The notes: generated by a model not told the origin, from the sequence alone. A stretch of DNA of 46,869 bases from Guillardia theta CCMP2712 (GCF_000315625.1 NW_005434492.1:1-46869); one strand, 5' to 3'. Counted from the first letter of the stretch, positions 1 to 12,566 are shown. Translations and numbers: made by a program.

Positions 1-110
1 GTAGAGAGGAGGAGGAGAGAGAAGGAGGAGGAGGTAGGGTAGGGGGATGGGGGGAGGGGGAAGGGAAAGAGGAAGAGAGGGAGGGAGGGAGGGAGGGAGG
101 CAGAGAGCAA
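1..110. repeat. purine-rich low-complexity tract
   Basis: This is an almost pure G/A stretch made of gaggag, gggga and ggga units, followed by ordinary sequence from about 110. No gene is visible from here to the rRNA near 1530. The short open frames at 291-1154 have no recognisable domain and overlap each other on both strands. Confidence 0.8.
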
Positions 111-1162
111 ACTGTCCAGCCCCGGCAGGCTCGGAGCCTGGTTTGCAACCACTGTGGTTCAGAGTCCTCATTGACTGACAATTCTTCTGTTAACAAGAAT
201 GGCAGCGGCCTCGATAGTCACTGGGTAGACAGGCTGTCCGATCACTTGATGAGTAAGCAGTCCTGTGCATCAGGCCGAGTCCAGCAGCGATCATGACTGA
301 GTGGAGTGCACATGGACTACTACGGTAAGCAAACCAGAATGAACAAGCCAGCTTTGAATGCGATCAGAAGTTTCTACTGATGCAGATGTGCACGACAGGA
401 GAAACCAGAGAAAAGAGATGATATCAAGGGAGTTCTTCTTTTCGCACAGACACTTCAATACACTCCGTATCCGTGCGAGTTGTACTGTGAACACACATAG
501 TGAGATGAGTTCGGCATAGTTGTGTGCAAGAAGAGATTACATACGTTAGGCCAGGAGGACCAATCGACGGGGACCCAAGTGGTGTGTCCCTGAGGGTTGG
601 AAGCATTGGATGCAGGGTTACCGGGGCCCTGGAGGTAACATCCCCATGGATCATCACAGTTATGCCTAACCAGAAACGTGAAAGAGTCAGAAAAGCATCT
701 GCTAACATTGACACGAGAACCAGGTGCTTCCATCCAAAGGGCCAGCACCTACCAGGATGATGGGCTGACCAGCATATCCCTGCTGCTATGAACAGGAAAA
801 GTCAGCAACCAAATCGATCCTTGGCGAATCAAATAAATGCAACTCATTCTTCCATACAGCTCACGGAGCCCCGTGCTATCAGATTCCCCTCATGGAGGGC
901 ATTACTTCTTCTTGCTCGCTCAAACTTTTCCCTTCATCCACTGGCACTCTCCTCTCAGGCTTGTTACCTGTTGGTTGAGCGGGACAAGGGCATACAACAT
1001 GGCGCGGCTTTTCGGGGGAAGCCCTCATCCCCTCCATCTATCTATTTCGTTGGATCGTTGGTTGCACCCTGTGTTGCACCTGCAATGCCGTTATCTGATG
1101 AAGCTGCGCATCCTTTGTAGCAGCAACATGTTCGCACCAGAGTCCAACTGCTGAATGTGTTT

Positions 1163-1230
1163 GAAGGGAAGGTGAAGGGAAGGTGAATGGAAGGTGAAGG
1201 GAAGGTGAAGGGAAGGTGAAGGGAAGGTGA
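1163..1230. repeat. 11-bp tandem repeat, about 6 copies
   Basis: The unit gaagggaaggt recurs about six times with one substitution (gaatggaaggt). It lies in non-coding DNA about 300 bases from the 3' end of the LSU rRNA segment. No function is evident. Confidence 0.9.
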
Positions 1231-1529
1231 TATTTATGAAAAATTCGACAGTATGATTGTCAGTATGTTGTCAATAAAGCGCATCGTGCGAGTTCGACTC
1301 ATTTGAAACAGCATGCGAAACGGAGTGACGATACCGTGACAAGACTCTGTTCGATTTGAACACGATTGGCGGCCCAAGTTGGATACTAGCAAAGGGTTTC
1401 ATGTTGCCCTCTAATGATGGAGATCTAAGCTGCAGGATAGCGAATAGAGAATTGTTTGTTCAGATGCACAAGTAGCAATACAGAGACAGAGAACATTGGA
1501 TCTTTCACCTTCAATCTATATCACAAAAA

Positions 1530-1949
1530 TCTGGCTACCCTCGTTGTAAGATATTTCGTGCTGCAGCTGTCCTTAGCTGGAAGAGAGAGGCAGCCCGTCT
1601 CTCTACCGTCGAGAGCAAGGAAGCTTCTTTGAAGGCAATTTCCTTGGGCAGAGAGTTTGGAAGGAAAGGAGAGAAGGGTTTAGGTATCTATATGGTGCCT
1701 TTGAAATGGCCTCACCGCGCGACCCGTCGCCACTCTTACGGTACAGGCCTAGGCTATCGGTACTCATGTCATCGGGCAGCCGTCATCGTTTCTGGCATGG
1801 ATTCTGACTTAGAGGCGTTCAGTCATAATCCTGCAGATGGTAGCTTCTCGCCACTAGCTTCTCAGCTAAGCGAAAATACCAAGTATCTGAATCAACGGTT
1901 CCTCTCGTACTAAGTTGAATTACCATTACGACAACCTCTCATCAGTAGA

Positions 1950-1997
<48 letters not shown>

Positions 1998-2039
1998 ATT
2001 AGTGGGTGAACAATCCAACACTTGGCGAATTCTGCTTCG

Positions 2040-2077
<38 letters not shown>

Positions 2078-2100
2078 AACGTCGCTATGAACGCTTGGCT

Positions 2101-2143
<43 letters not shown>

Positions 2144-2220
2144 AGGCTGAAACTCCCAGCATCTCGGGTGTTACATTTGATGGAGGAGTGTATTCACCTT
2201 TACGAAGAGCAAGGGTAGTG
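1530..2220 (-). rRNA. partial large-subunit (28S-type) rRNA, 3' part
   Basis: Read on the minus strand, this matches the 3' end of a eukaryotic cytosolic LSU rRNA. It contains the peptidyl-transferase-region string around 2110-2125 (complement of agttatccctgtgg), the long conserved run through 1960-2090, the sarcin-ricin loop AGTACGAGAGGAACC at about 1897-1911, and the near-3' motif for 'gaacgcctctaagtcagaatcc' at about 1795-1820. The sequence differs from typical nuclear 28S in several helices, for example around the stretch after the sarcin-ricin loop. Only domain V-VI material is present. No SSU, 5.8S or 5' LSU is seen and the neighbour is a protein gene, so this is a fragment and not an rDNA unit. 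It could be a dispersed pseudogene, a truncated rDNA insertion or a nucleomorph-derived copy. The 3' limit (about 1530) and 5' limit (about 2220) are estimates. Confidence 0.88.
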
Positions 2221-2304
2221 CCTCGCTAAACCAGAAAGGCATTCATTCCTTGTCAAAAAAGTTCATAACCCTCTTTAGCAGTCTGCATGCGAGATGTCGA
2301 CCGA

Positions 2305-3484
2305 TCAGACCTTTTTGGATAGGAGTTCAGCCGCTCCATCATCCATGATCCAGGTAGCGCAATTCCTGTTGTTTTATGAGCAGGAGGAACAGAATGTCTT
2401 GAAAGCACCTCAAGGCACTTGCTGGAAAGGTGCTGGGGGTCTCGTTCTTCTCCAATGCACGGACCATCGCCTCAGCCTGCGTGTGCCACTCAGGGAAGAA
2501 GGGGTGAGGCAGAAAACACGCCTTGCCAAGAGGATACTTCTCAGACTTGCCTGCCGAGGCCACAACTATCTGTGATGGATAAAGTTACACCGTCGGTCAT
2601 CTTCATGAACTATTCTTACCTTGCGGGAGGACTTGATCAAGGGAAGGGAGAGAGTGATCGAGCTAGAGCTGAGACGACATTAGAACGCCCACTCTTCCCC
2701 AACCATTCACCTTGACTTGACCACCGGCAACACCCACTTGTCCTTGTCCATCACCTGTCAAGAGTCAGAGAGCAACTTCATTAAGAGCTGGATCCTGGTA
2801 CCTCCTCTCGATCAGGATACAGCGATCCGATATGACCGTCGAGTCCAACTCCGATGAGCATGAGATCGAACATCGGGAAGCCTGTTTGTTTGTCTCGTGG
2901 AAGTACATTCTCCGGGAGAACGCGGAGGGAGTTCGCGTACTTGTCTGCCTCAACCATGGCATCTGTGCTACCAGACAGAGTTAAGACCTTCAAACCTTCC
3001 TTCTCCCATTCATCGAGGAAGAGTCGCTTTGCCTGCGAACCCCAAATCAACATGCAGATAGCTCCTCAACCCTTTAAGCTGCAACCTTGAGGTGTGTTGC
3101 AGTCTCGTCCTCATTTGGCACGGCACGATGATTGACATAGGCCATTGTTGTCTTAGACCAGTCAACAGATTTATCATCCTTCATAGTTGACAACATCTTT
3201 AAGATTGACCCTCCCGGAATAGCAAGGGCGAAGTGTCCACGAGCTTCAATGGCAGTCTTCGCTGCCTCTTTGACGTAGTTGCAGAGGGCATGACCCACAG
3301 CCTTCTCGTCCTTTTCGATTCGAATGTCGCAGCGAAGCGATCTGACGCCATGCACGGCATTGGACGAGCCATGCACGGCATGGGAGGAGAGAGAGAACGA
3401 GGCGACTGTCACGAGAGTTGCAAACAAGGAGCAATCAGCGAGGTGAAGCATTGAAGGAGGAGGAAGCCATTCCACTAATGTCAA
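2305..3484 (-). CDS. PGL: 6-phosphogluconolactonase, probably plastid-targeted
   Basis: The enzyme hydrolyses 6-phosphogluconolactone to 6-phosphogluconate in the oxidative pentose phosphate pathway. Family signatures appear in order across about six exons: GHFALAIPGGSILKML (sugar-phosphate loop), VDWSKTTMAYVNHRAVPNED, AKRLFLDEWEKEGLKVLTL, FDLMLIGVGLDGHIGSLYP (the DGH..SLFP-type catalytic region), then KWVLPVVKS, SITLSLP, GKSEKYPLGK, AEAMVRALEKNETPSTFPAS and a tail ending ATWIMDDGAAELLSKKV. Introns that restore the frame include 3033-3085 (53 nt) and 2366-2408 (43 nt). A 45-nt GC-AG intron lies between GK and AEAMV. The N-terminus has a hydrophobic run (FATLVTVASFSL) after a second Met at 3451, like a signal peptide followed by a Ser/His-rich transit region. 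That is what complex-plastid targeting would look like, but it is inference. The gene appears intact, and the LSU rRNA fragment starts about 85 bases past its stop on the same strand. Confidence 0.9.
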
Positions 3485-4279
3485 TGAGTCTTAGTGATAA
3501 TACTTATCCTTGGTGCCTTTCTACCTCCTTCAATCAATTTTCCTTCCATTCTCAAACTTCGTCGTTCTTTTCTCGCTCCCATGTGTCGTTCCTTTCCGCA
3601 CCCAATCTAACTAACTTTCCCGATTGGTCCTACTCTCCTCCCTCGTTTGCTCTGATTATGTTCTTAGCGCTCTTTCACTAGTATCCTCTTGCCTTACCTG
3701 ACGACACGAGGGCAAGAGCAATCACCAGTCGCACCATGCAAACCAGGGGTGTACAGGACTTGCATGACCCCTACCCTACAAATGTAGACTCCATGAGAGG
3801 GATGAGATGGGTGGACTTTGTTTATGTGTACCCCGAGGCGGGCCCTATGCCATGCTAGCTGCATGCAAGGATCTGCTAGTTGCTCTTGACCTTTCGGAAT
3901 GAAGGGTACAGTCATGCAGATTAGACAGTGAGGTCTGGACACGCGCGATCATGGTGGCTACAGAGACACTACGAAATTGTGAGACCATCTCATCCTCAGG
4001 TAGTTTCTCGATCTTTGCAATCACTGCCAACGTCACAACTACTTCAGCTCTCTCCTCATGCATCTTGATCGCTTCGATTTTGTTCTCCTTTCCATCTACT
4101 TCAAATGGTGACCCAGATACTATGGCTCGCTTCACAACGTGACAATCTGCAGCTGCTGGTGCCTTTGTTGGAGGAGATATCTCATGGAAGACATGTCAGA
4201 ATAACAATGTCGAGTCAAGATTTTATGATCCTCTTTTTCCTGAGGTATCGCACTTGCGAATATTGCATGCGCATTCATA
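3485..4279. other. intergenic, with one possible unplaced exon on the minus strand
   Basis: From 3485 to 3840 I see only pyrimidine-rich DNA with no gene. Between about 3860 and 4190 the minus strand has a charged open stretch (FEVDGKENKIEAIKMHEE, AKIEKLPEDEMVSQ) whose composition looks protein-like. I find no start, partner exon or domain. It may be an exon of an unrecognised gene or a chance frame. Confidence 0.3.
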
Positions 4280-7200
4280 GTGTTCCAGGTCTGCCTTCAA
4301 TGTACGAGAAGTTTATGCATTGGCGCAACGATTAGAGCATCATTCAGCACTAAGGTCTTCGGAACAACGTGTATGAGAATGTTCACGAACATTGATTTTT
4401 GTTGGCAGCTCGAATATGGCAGCAGCAGATTCCTCACAAATCTGGAACAGGATGTAGCTAATTTCAAGGCTGGTATTAGCACTGTTTTGAGGTAACGAAA
4501 GGTTGCTGTGATTTCTTTTGCTCACTCGCTCCCGAAGACTCGATCGGAATATGGGAACAGAATCTTTGCCTAGTGTAGATGAACTCAAAATTGGATACAG
4601 GTATAGTGAGTTCTGATTGTTTAACGATCCTTTTAAGGAGGTCGATTGGATGTGATTCAGGCGAGGCTTGGGGGATACTTCTACGGTGCCAGATGTTACG
4701 AAATCCAGATCAGGATTGATTGACTGCACCGGTGAGTCGGTTGCGAATGACTTGTATGTTTTGAATGTTGTGTACTTCCGGTCTTGTGATCGGTCATATT
4801 TCTTCGTTGATGACTTGATTGCAATGCAGTTCCTTGTTCTATTCCTTCTACGTACCAATACAATTTTCAAATCACGAGGGTTTCGACGAGCACACGGTGA
4901 TTATTTATTCTAATTCCCTGTTCGCTGATCATGTGGTTTCCAACAGCAACGACGAAGTTGTTCATGCGCAATTCTCTTTTGAATTAGAATTTAGCCAATA
5001 CGGCGACTACACTGTGAGTGCTGAAAAGTCGCTCATTGGTGAATCTGAATTATCATGCAGCTGTTCTTCTCGGGTTGTTGTCGCCCTCCGGACAGTCAGA
5101 CGTTGAACTCACTAATCGAGTTGCAGAATAATGGAGGCAGATTTGAATCATGCATGTTATGGGGTCTGAACCTAATCCTTGCGCAGGACTATCGTTTTAT
5201 CTTCAAGCCGGTGTACAACTATACCCGGGGCTTACGACGTTATTGAGATATGCTTGATCTTTATTGTTGTTGAAATCTTGTATGTAGTTATCCATTCTTA
5301 TCTCCACGCTTCAAGATGCCAGACAAAGTGATACTTCGCAAGGATGGTCATTATTTTGATGATTCTGTCATGCCATCATGTTGATTAGTCAATCTGTAGG
5401 AGTTGCATATGACGACAAGCAATGTTCACCTGGGAACCTACAGCGAGTTCGCTTCACAGTTCAGACTTACCATCCAAATTCGGTGATCCTGTGTGAATTC
5501 ATCGTTTGTATTTTTCTGAAACGGATGCGCAGACCTACCAATCGAAACTTCGTACAACAAAATTTTGCACTTGATTCAGAGATTGGTTGAGTTTTGTGTC
5601 AGGCTTTCGCTTGCCTACACAGAACGAAATGGGCTATTACCGCTGTGTTGAACACAGTGTGCTTGCGGATGGAACGAGGTTTTGACGTCAACTTGGCATA
5701 GAAACGATCACAATTGACTGAGTACTGTAGTGCTTTGGCACTCACTGGAATTTGTGTCAAGCCGGGACCATATGTGCTTCCACCTCAGGAATCAAATTAT
5801 TAGAAAAAACAGATAGCGAAATTGACTTTGTGTCATATAGGTCCAAATCGACGCTACAACTGGCGTTGTAGATTTTCCTATCACTGCAGGTACGTTTTCA
5901 TTCTCCCAGGAAATGGGAATAAGTGCTGGATGTGCACAGAGGGCCTGTTTCAATTATCTATCATCGCTTATTGCATGGGATGCGTTCCGACGGCAACAAA
6001 AGATGCCAGGTAGATGAGCTTTCTTCCTTTCGCATTTGCTGACGATGTACTTGTTTCAATTTGGTTTGCATTGTTTCCCAAGCTTCACTGTCGATTTTCT
6101 CGTTCAGGTATGCTGTCGTGGTTTTCATGTTAATTTTGTTATCTGCTAACAATCGGCAGGTTGTAAACGCTCAACAAAATGGAAATCCTCCATATGCAAC
6201 GTATAACGGTTGATTGCAAAGCAAGATTGATATTTCTTGGTTTGAAGAATTGAAATGTAGGAGATCCCTACACATCGGCACTTGGAGTTACAGGTTGACA
6301 ATTGCTATTGTTGGATGTTTGCATCGAGAATTTTTATTTTCAGGCGTCACTCCTTTGACGACCCGTTTTTCGCCTATTACGATTCAGTGCGGAACACAAC
6401 AATGGACAATGGGATCGTACCAGGCAACAACATTACGGGTGGCTTACAAAGTTGGCTCCTACCCTTAGAAAGTGTGATGGACTCTAAACATGTTGACAGG
6501 ATTTAGACGACGGGCGCTATCCGTGTTCAACACCCCCTGACATTGTAAAACATTTTGATCTTGCGGATGTGTAATCTTAGCCTCAATATTCGACAGATTC
6601 AAGCAATCACACAAGTAGGAGATCTTCCAAGGGGCATGCAACTTTCTGCAAGAGTTACACCAGAACCTTACGATGTTCGCAAGGTGAAGCATGATAAGGC
6701 CAACTAAGTTATTGGGGTTTGTTGATTGTTCGTTTGACCGCAGAACAATCCAAAAGGAACTGGTTACATAGATATTACATGGCAGCCTCGTTGTGAAGAT
6801 CCTTCACAGGTATGAATATCGCTTGTGTATCTGCTGGTCTGATTCAATAACTCCAGCTGGGATTGCTCATGCTGTGTTTCACAGCAGCAGACAACTCTTC
6901 GATTTATACAGCGAACTTTCAGTACCTTTACTCTATGCCATCACCGTTATTGTGAATGTTCATTTGGTAAGCAAACACAATTTCACAATTTGTAGGAGTG
7001 GAGAAACTACATCATTTGCCCCTTCGTGCATCTATGTCAACAGTTTGCCGTCTTCTTCCTTGATACCGCCACAATTTGTCCTACCTTCAGGAGTAGATTC
7101 CTGCACGGGGGTAAGTGATCCTTAAGTGATCCTTTCCTGGCTCACAATCATGTTCTGGTGAATTCTGCTCAGGGTTGTTGCACATGCTGTTCTTTAGAAG

Positions 7201-9224
7201 TTTGCCCGTGTAAGGGCCTGTCTAAATGTTGTGAAGTCATATATGCGACAGCTGGAGAAAAGTTTAGGTATAGTCTCCAGGCCCAAGACAGCAATCCTCT
7301 CAGAAATGTAGATGATCTCTGCTTTTATGCCTTTGTAACGTTGATTGTCCAGGTGACAATTAATGTAACCTTCGACAAATCCTACGTGGTTCGCTCAATT
7401 CATTTGATCTTATTCTTGATTTATGATTAAGTTGTTGTCAGCCTCCTCTGGTGGTCGGCACTTTAAAGTACGGCTGTGGGAGTTTGCCTTACGATGCTTG
7501 CATTTCCAATCCATCCGTTTTGGTGAGAGAGTCTTGCTTACAGAGTGCCACAGTTCACTGAAAATTTCGAAATTGGCATAGAATGACGTGACGGTAGAGA
7601 TCGAGTGGGACTTGATCTCATTGGGAACGTATAGATGCGTACATCCCAACGGAACATCTTTAGTTTGCAAGGGTCCATCAGATAAGACGACTTGCCCCGG
7701 GTCGAATTGTACAAGACAAGATGCTGGAAATCCGCTTTTGGTATATTGGTGAGCGACTTGATTCCATCTTGTGCTTAGGGTGCTTCAGGTCTGCTTCGAG
7801 ACGTCCGAAGTCGTACCGTCGTATGTCGATCGTGCTTTGTGGTTTCGCATGTACGGCAAGTATCCTGGAAGTGTTAGCTGTCCCTATTGCTTCCTGCTTG
7901 GGGTAGCAGGTAATGTCACCTTGGGAGATAAAGACTGAGCAATTGCTGACTTGTGCTCAGATCACCCCTTTTTCATCGACAAAACTCCAATTCCAGGAGA
8001 CCTCCTGACTGTAGCAACTGACCAAACGCTTATGTTTCCAATCATGGCCGCTTCTGTGATACAGGGAGAATTGGAGATTTCCATTCTTTCGGACCCTGGG
8101 GCCCCGATGGGCTCACGGCTTTCTGCGATAGAAACAATCAATTACCCTTTCGTGTTTCATGGAAGGGGTTACTCACGCAACTTTAGCTTCTCACCCTCGA
8201 TGGGTCAAGAAGGACAAGTGTATAGTATCTGCTATCAGGCTCGGATGATTCAGAGTACAGGAACAACGGCATCTAAGATTCAATGTGTGCAAATTGAAGT
8301 CCTGTCTGCTCGTGCTCGCTGGTTCGTGACTGGAATATGCAATCCAGCTGATTTGACTGTTGGATGCTTTCAAGAGCAGTATCAAACAGCTACAGTTGGT
8401 TGCACAATGAACTATGCCGTGTATGCAGTTGCAAGGCAATACAGTCTTCTACTCCGCATTGCACAGTATCCAACATGCCCCAATTGCGTTGGAGCAGGAG
8501 TCAGTGTACAGGCATGTACAGCTAACATGTCATCGTCATGTTGTGGAAACAGTATATGCGAAGGAGCAGAAATGGGAACAAACTGCCCGTCAGACTGTCC
8601 TGCCGATGATTTGTATTTCTTGCAGACTGTGATCGGTTCTCAGGCGAACCAATTCACAAGTGAAGCCGAGCTGACCTGGACGCCAACTCGAGGCATGGAA
8701 GGCCGCCTACTCTTGCTCTGCATAGAAGCTGTTGATGCAATGGCACAATTTAATGCGCCCGGGGGTCAGAGTCCTGGATCGTTCTGCATCACCTACGACA
8801 TAGAGCGATGCAACTATTGCGTCCCCCAAGGGTTGACGCTCTCACAAATGGCGTCAGAGTTCCAGCTCTCGATGGACTGGGTATATCTGTACAATAGCAA
8901 CGCCCAGTTTCTCTCCACCGGCCCCTGGGACCCCGAGATCGTCTATCCCCGCAACAAGGTGAACATTGGACCTCGGTATCAGGTGGTGGAGGGCGATTCC
9001 TTGCCTAGCATCGCAGGTGAGCCGATATGTCAGGCCAAGGCACCTTTGACCACTGGCTGCAGCAATGGCTCGGACGTCGGTAAAAACTATCCTTGAGCTC
9101 AACACGGATGTGATCGATGAGAGGTTCGGCAATTTCAAAGTACTGATGCATTCTCACACCCTTTCTCAGCTCTCTTCGGGTTGGACAACAACTTTGTTTG
9201 CTTGTGTGTAGCCTTGTCGTTTGA
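4280..9224 (+). CDS. large secreted or surface modular protein with C-terminal tandem LysM-like domains
   Basis: A many-exon gene whose 3' half is clear and whose 5' end is uncertain. Exons joined in phase include 4409-4493, the one ending at 4729 (SGLIDCTG), exons near 4950-5160 (FSFELEFSQYGDYT; SGCCRPPDSQTLNSLIELQN), one near 5841 (VQIDATTGVVDFPITAG, cadherin-like), and 6370, 6750, 7010, 7170, 7440, 7610 and 7790. A 1.05-kb exon follows at 7961-9016. It carries a repeated theme (GQVYSICYQARM ... IQCVQIEV, then a Cys/TVGC segment), a Cys knot CCGNSICEGAEMGTNCPSDC, and a LysM-like unit CVPQGLTLSQMASEF ... VYLYNSN. A second LysM-like unit (YQVVEGDSLPSIA, ILELNTDVIDE, LRVGQQLCLLVC) needs introns 9017-9062 and 9124-9169, both 46 nt. 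LysM domains bind N-acetylglucosamine-type glycans, so an extracellular adhesion or matrix role is inferred. No signal peptide was located because the first exon is not resolved. Stop is TGA at 9222-9224. Confidence 0.75.
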
Positions 9225-9370
9225 TCATCAAGGTTTCATAATCCTTTGTACCCTTAAATGTTATCGAAGGCATCACTTGACAAAAGCCGAATACTCTTGT
9301 TGGCTTTCAAGCTACCTAGAAAGGTCACCTAGAAAGGTCGGTGTATAGGATACCAACAGCTCTTGTACAG

Positions 9371-12300
9371 TTAGGACACAATTTTCATGATAGTCCCTGC
9401 TGCAATCGTGTTTCCACTTTCCCGCAACGTGAATCTGGGAGCTATGTCAGGCTTCTCTCGACGAAGTTCAATCTTACCTGCCCAGCTGCTTGTAATCATT
9501 AAAAGTCTCGACACATATTGGTCGATTGCACGTCAGCTGCGACGTGTTAGCTTCCTGAGTCTTGAAGGCAAAGACAAACCTGAACGACGGCTGTCGTATG
9601 CTTGGGAAGCGCACGAGGCCTCTTCTTGAGCACCTACAGAAACGATCATACACAGCAAGCTGCCAACCTGCTGACCTCTCCCGTGCTCTTCTTGACGGTG
9701 CAAAGCATCTTCGAAACAACGACAGGCTCATTCGTACTCTGCAAATACATGGTGGCCTGGTATCCTAGTGTAACTGCAAACTCGTTCAAAGCAAGTTCGC
9801 ACAGAAAAGTCAATACCTGGTTCTTGAATGTCAAAGAGGAGAATCTGTGCAAGAAACGAGCTGAAAGCGGACGGTGAGATCCAGTAATAGGAGAGGATTG
9901 AGGCTTACGATGACAGGGGAATTGGAGCTTCAGGAGGGCAGAGAAAGGCTCCAACTTGCACTTGATCGAAGTCGATGGACGTCAACGCGACAGTCACACT
10001 ATCTCCCGCCTTTGCCGTCGCAACTTTGTTCCCATGACGCTGCACACTTCGCACCTGAGGAGCAACTCAGCAACCAAGCGAGCGAACCTGCCCATTACGT
10101 TGGCTGTCAAGTCTCCAGGGCGGAGTAGAACCTGAGCCCCTGGGCTGAGCACACCTGCCTCGATTCGCCCAGCCACACAGCTTCCTGCAGGGCACATTCT
10201 CTGAGTATCGGCCACTGAAGGCAAGATGCCAGACCCATCGCTTGTGTCTTGAAGACGTCGGAGATGCTGAGCCTCAAAGGAAGGTCTACCGGACGAGGAG
10301 GAGGTCGTAGGAGGTCGATCAGCTCAATCAGCGTTGGACCGTCGTACCTACAGAGCAATACTCCTTTCAAAAATCAGGCAGATCGAATCGAACCCACCAT
10401 GCTGTGAGCCTTGCATCCTTCCGTTGTAGAAGATTCTCCCCACTGAAGCCACTGCAAAGGCGCTGGTTATTGTCGTAGCTAGAGTGTTACCGGAAAGGTT
10501 TGGACCTGCATGGAATAAAAAAGACATCGCTCGCACGAAAGCCCGCCTGTATCGATGAGGCCTATCAGAGAAGCGAATGTATGTGCTATTCGAATACCTT
10601 CACAAGAAACCGAGAAAGTTCGTCTTGAATTTGCTCATATCGATCCTTGGAATAATCCACATTGTCGAGTTTGTTCACTGCCACAATCATCTGCTGCACG
10701 CCAAGACTTCTCACCTATCTCGCAAATCAGCTTGTTTCATGAATGCTAAAGGGAGCACCAGGATGGCATGCTCCACCGTTTGGCCTCCAGAGTGGAAGCC
10801 ACTTTCAAACTCTCCCGTCGACCCATCGATGACAAGGATCGCCGCATCCGCTTGAGCGGCTCCTGAAATCATACTGGGAACAAAATCCTTGTGGCCGGGT
10901 GCATCAAGCAGCTGCACATGCCTGCCGGTCATTCAGGTCTCACTCTTGAGTATGCGCAGAACCTGTGCTCTGTCTTGAAGTGAGTGACACCGACATCGAT
11001 AGTCACACCCCTTCATGGGACCAGCGTCAGTATCGCACTATCTTTGAACGCAGCACCTCTCTCGTTCCTCTGCATGCCCATCAAGTACCCAAGCAAAGGC
11101 AAAACTGACAATGAAGCTTCAGCTCAAAAGGCCTAAGGAATGGTCTTACCTTCCCTTTCCGATCGCTTTGGATTCCTTTTCATATTTGTGCATTGTGCGT
11201 TGGTCGACAGATCTAGCAGGATATGGTCATTCGAAGTATTGTAGATGGGAGTTTACCCTAGAAGGCAAAGCAGATGCCCGTTGAGGGTACTCTTTCCAGC
11301 ATCAACATGCCCTACAACCACCTGGAGCAACGTCAGGGTTTTGCATTTATCCTCGTTACAAACAACCAAGCTGATCGTTTCACGACCATCCGACTCCACT
11401 TCAGGTACGAGATCAAAAGCTTCTTCGTCGACTTCACCTGCATTGGTCTGCAAGCATACGTTACATCAGTTGTTACGCATGAAGCACATCTTACTTCTCC
11501 TAGCTCGTGCTCCTCTAATCCAAGCCCATCCAACTCATTCGCAACTGAAGAAAATTCTTGGTTTTTTTTCTTTTGCGATGAAGGAGTCATCTTCCCGCCA
11601 CTCTTCCCCTTCTTCGGTGTGACTGTTGGTTTCTCTGAGCGGGGGGTGCTGGATTTCTTCAGTTCTTGATCTTTCAGGACTGTAGGCGTAGATGCTTGCT
11701 TCCTCGCTTTGTCAGGCGAAACTAATTCTCCCCCCGGCTTGCCATGTGCAATCCAATCCAAAAGCAAAGAGACAGCTGTCAAAGCAAGATGAGATGAAAA
11801 AACGACATTAAGCTGAGCAAAGTGGAGTATTCCAGCAAAACAAGTGCAGACAACATAGAAATATCCAAGCAGATCTTAGAAGAACAACGTGAACACATTG
11901 AAATCTTGTTCAACTGCCATCCTCAATGTAATATGACTCCACGGAAACAGCCTACCTTTTTCAACATCGAAATTCGACATCTCAAGTGCACTATTCATGT
12001 CACTCTCCCCAACTTGCCCCCCAAGAATCTGATATGCTGTGTTACTGAAGGATTCAGTCATCAACTCTCCCTACCTCTTTTAATTGTGCGAGGCGAGATA
12101 AGTACGTATCCAGGTCTACCCTTGAAGACGTGGCCTCTTTCTCCTCCTACAAATGGGGAGCAGCTTTGTAAGTTTGAGATCGCCGAGCGGCATACCTCAC
12201 AATCCTCGTCTTGGAGGGGTCAAGAAGCTGCAGTCAGGTACGTCAGGGATGAACAAACTAGCAGTCTGAATACCTCCACATCTTCTACAGCCGTCTCTTG

Positions 12301-12566
12301 CGCACCGTCTTCTTCGTATCCCTCAAACTCGATCATGTAGCCACTACCAGTTTTTCCCACAACATATCCCGGATACCACTGTATTCATCAAAGCTCATGG
12401 CAATGAATAATGAGTTCAAAGCTACCTCATCCTCATCGTAGAATCGAGCCATTACCCGTGCGCCAATCTCAAGCAGCTGTCCGTGATCATTTTCAAGGTA
12501 GTAGTCATCGTCGAATTCTTCCTCCGCCTCCGCCACCAATCCTCCTACGTTGCGATGTCGCGACAT
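9371..12566 (-). CDS. HBS1: HBS1-like translational GTPase (ribosome rescue)
   Basis: HBS1 pairs with Dom34/Pelota to split stalled ribosomes in no-go and non-stop mRNA decay. The start is MSRHRNV, the typical HBS1 N-terminus, followed by an acidic stretch. Next come a UBA-like piece ([20 protein letters not shown]), a Lys/Ser/Pro linker with [11 protein letters not shown], then the GTPase: G1 [17 protein letters not shown], switch [10 protein letters not shown]3 [24 protein letters not shown]...GGQT, and G4 [14 protein letters not shown]. These are followed by [23 protein letters not shown] and [11 protein letters not shown]. Domain II-III includes [80 protein letters not shown] and [19 protein letters not shown] before TAA at 9371-9373. 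There are at least 14 exons with introns of about 43-60 nt. G1, G3 and G4 are intact. SKAIGKG, AWVLD and the HBS1-type leader separate it from eEF1A; eRF3 would be the nearest alternative. Confidence 0.93.

Noticed and set aside
788-1154. Two overlapping plus-strand frames of about 105-110 residues
   Set aside because: No domain or splice support, and they sit between simple repeats and the rRNA fragment.
4340-4870. 176-residue minus-strand frame
   Set aside because: It has no domain, and plus-strand exons with matching splice phases (FLTNLEQDVANFKAGISTVL, VDELKIGY, GLGDTSTVPDVTKS) cross the same DNA.
9371-12566. Annotation as eEF1A or eRF3
   Set aside because: The MSRHRNV start, UBA-like N-terminal region and FESGF/GGQT segment fit HBS1 better than eEF1A; eRF3 would have a different N-terminus.
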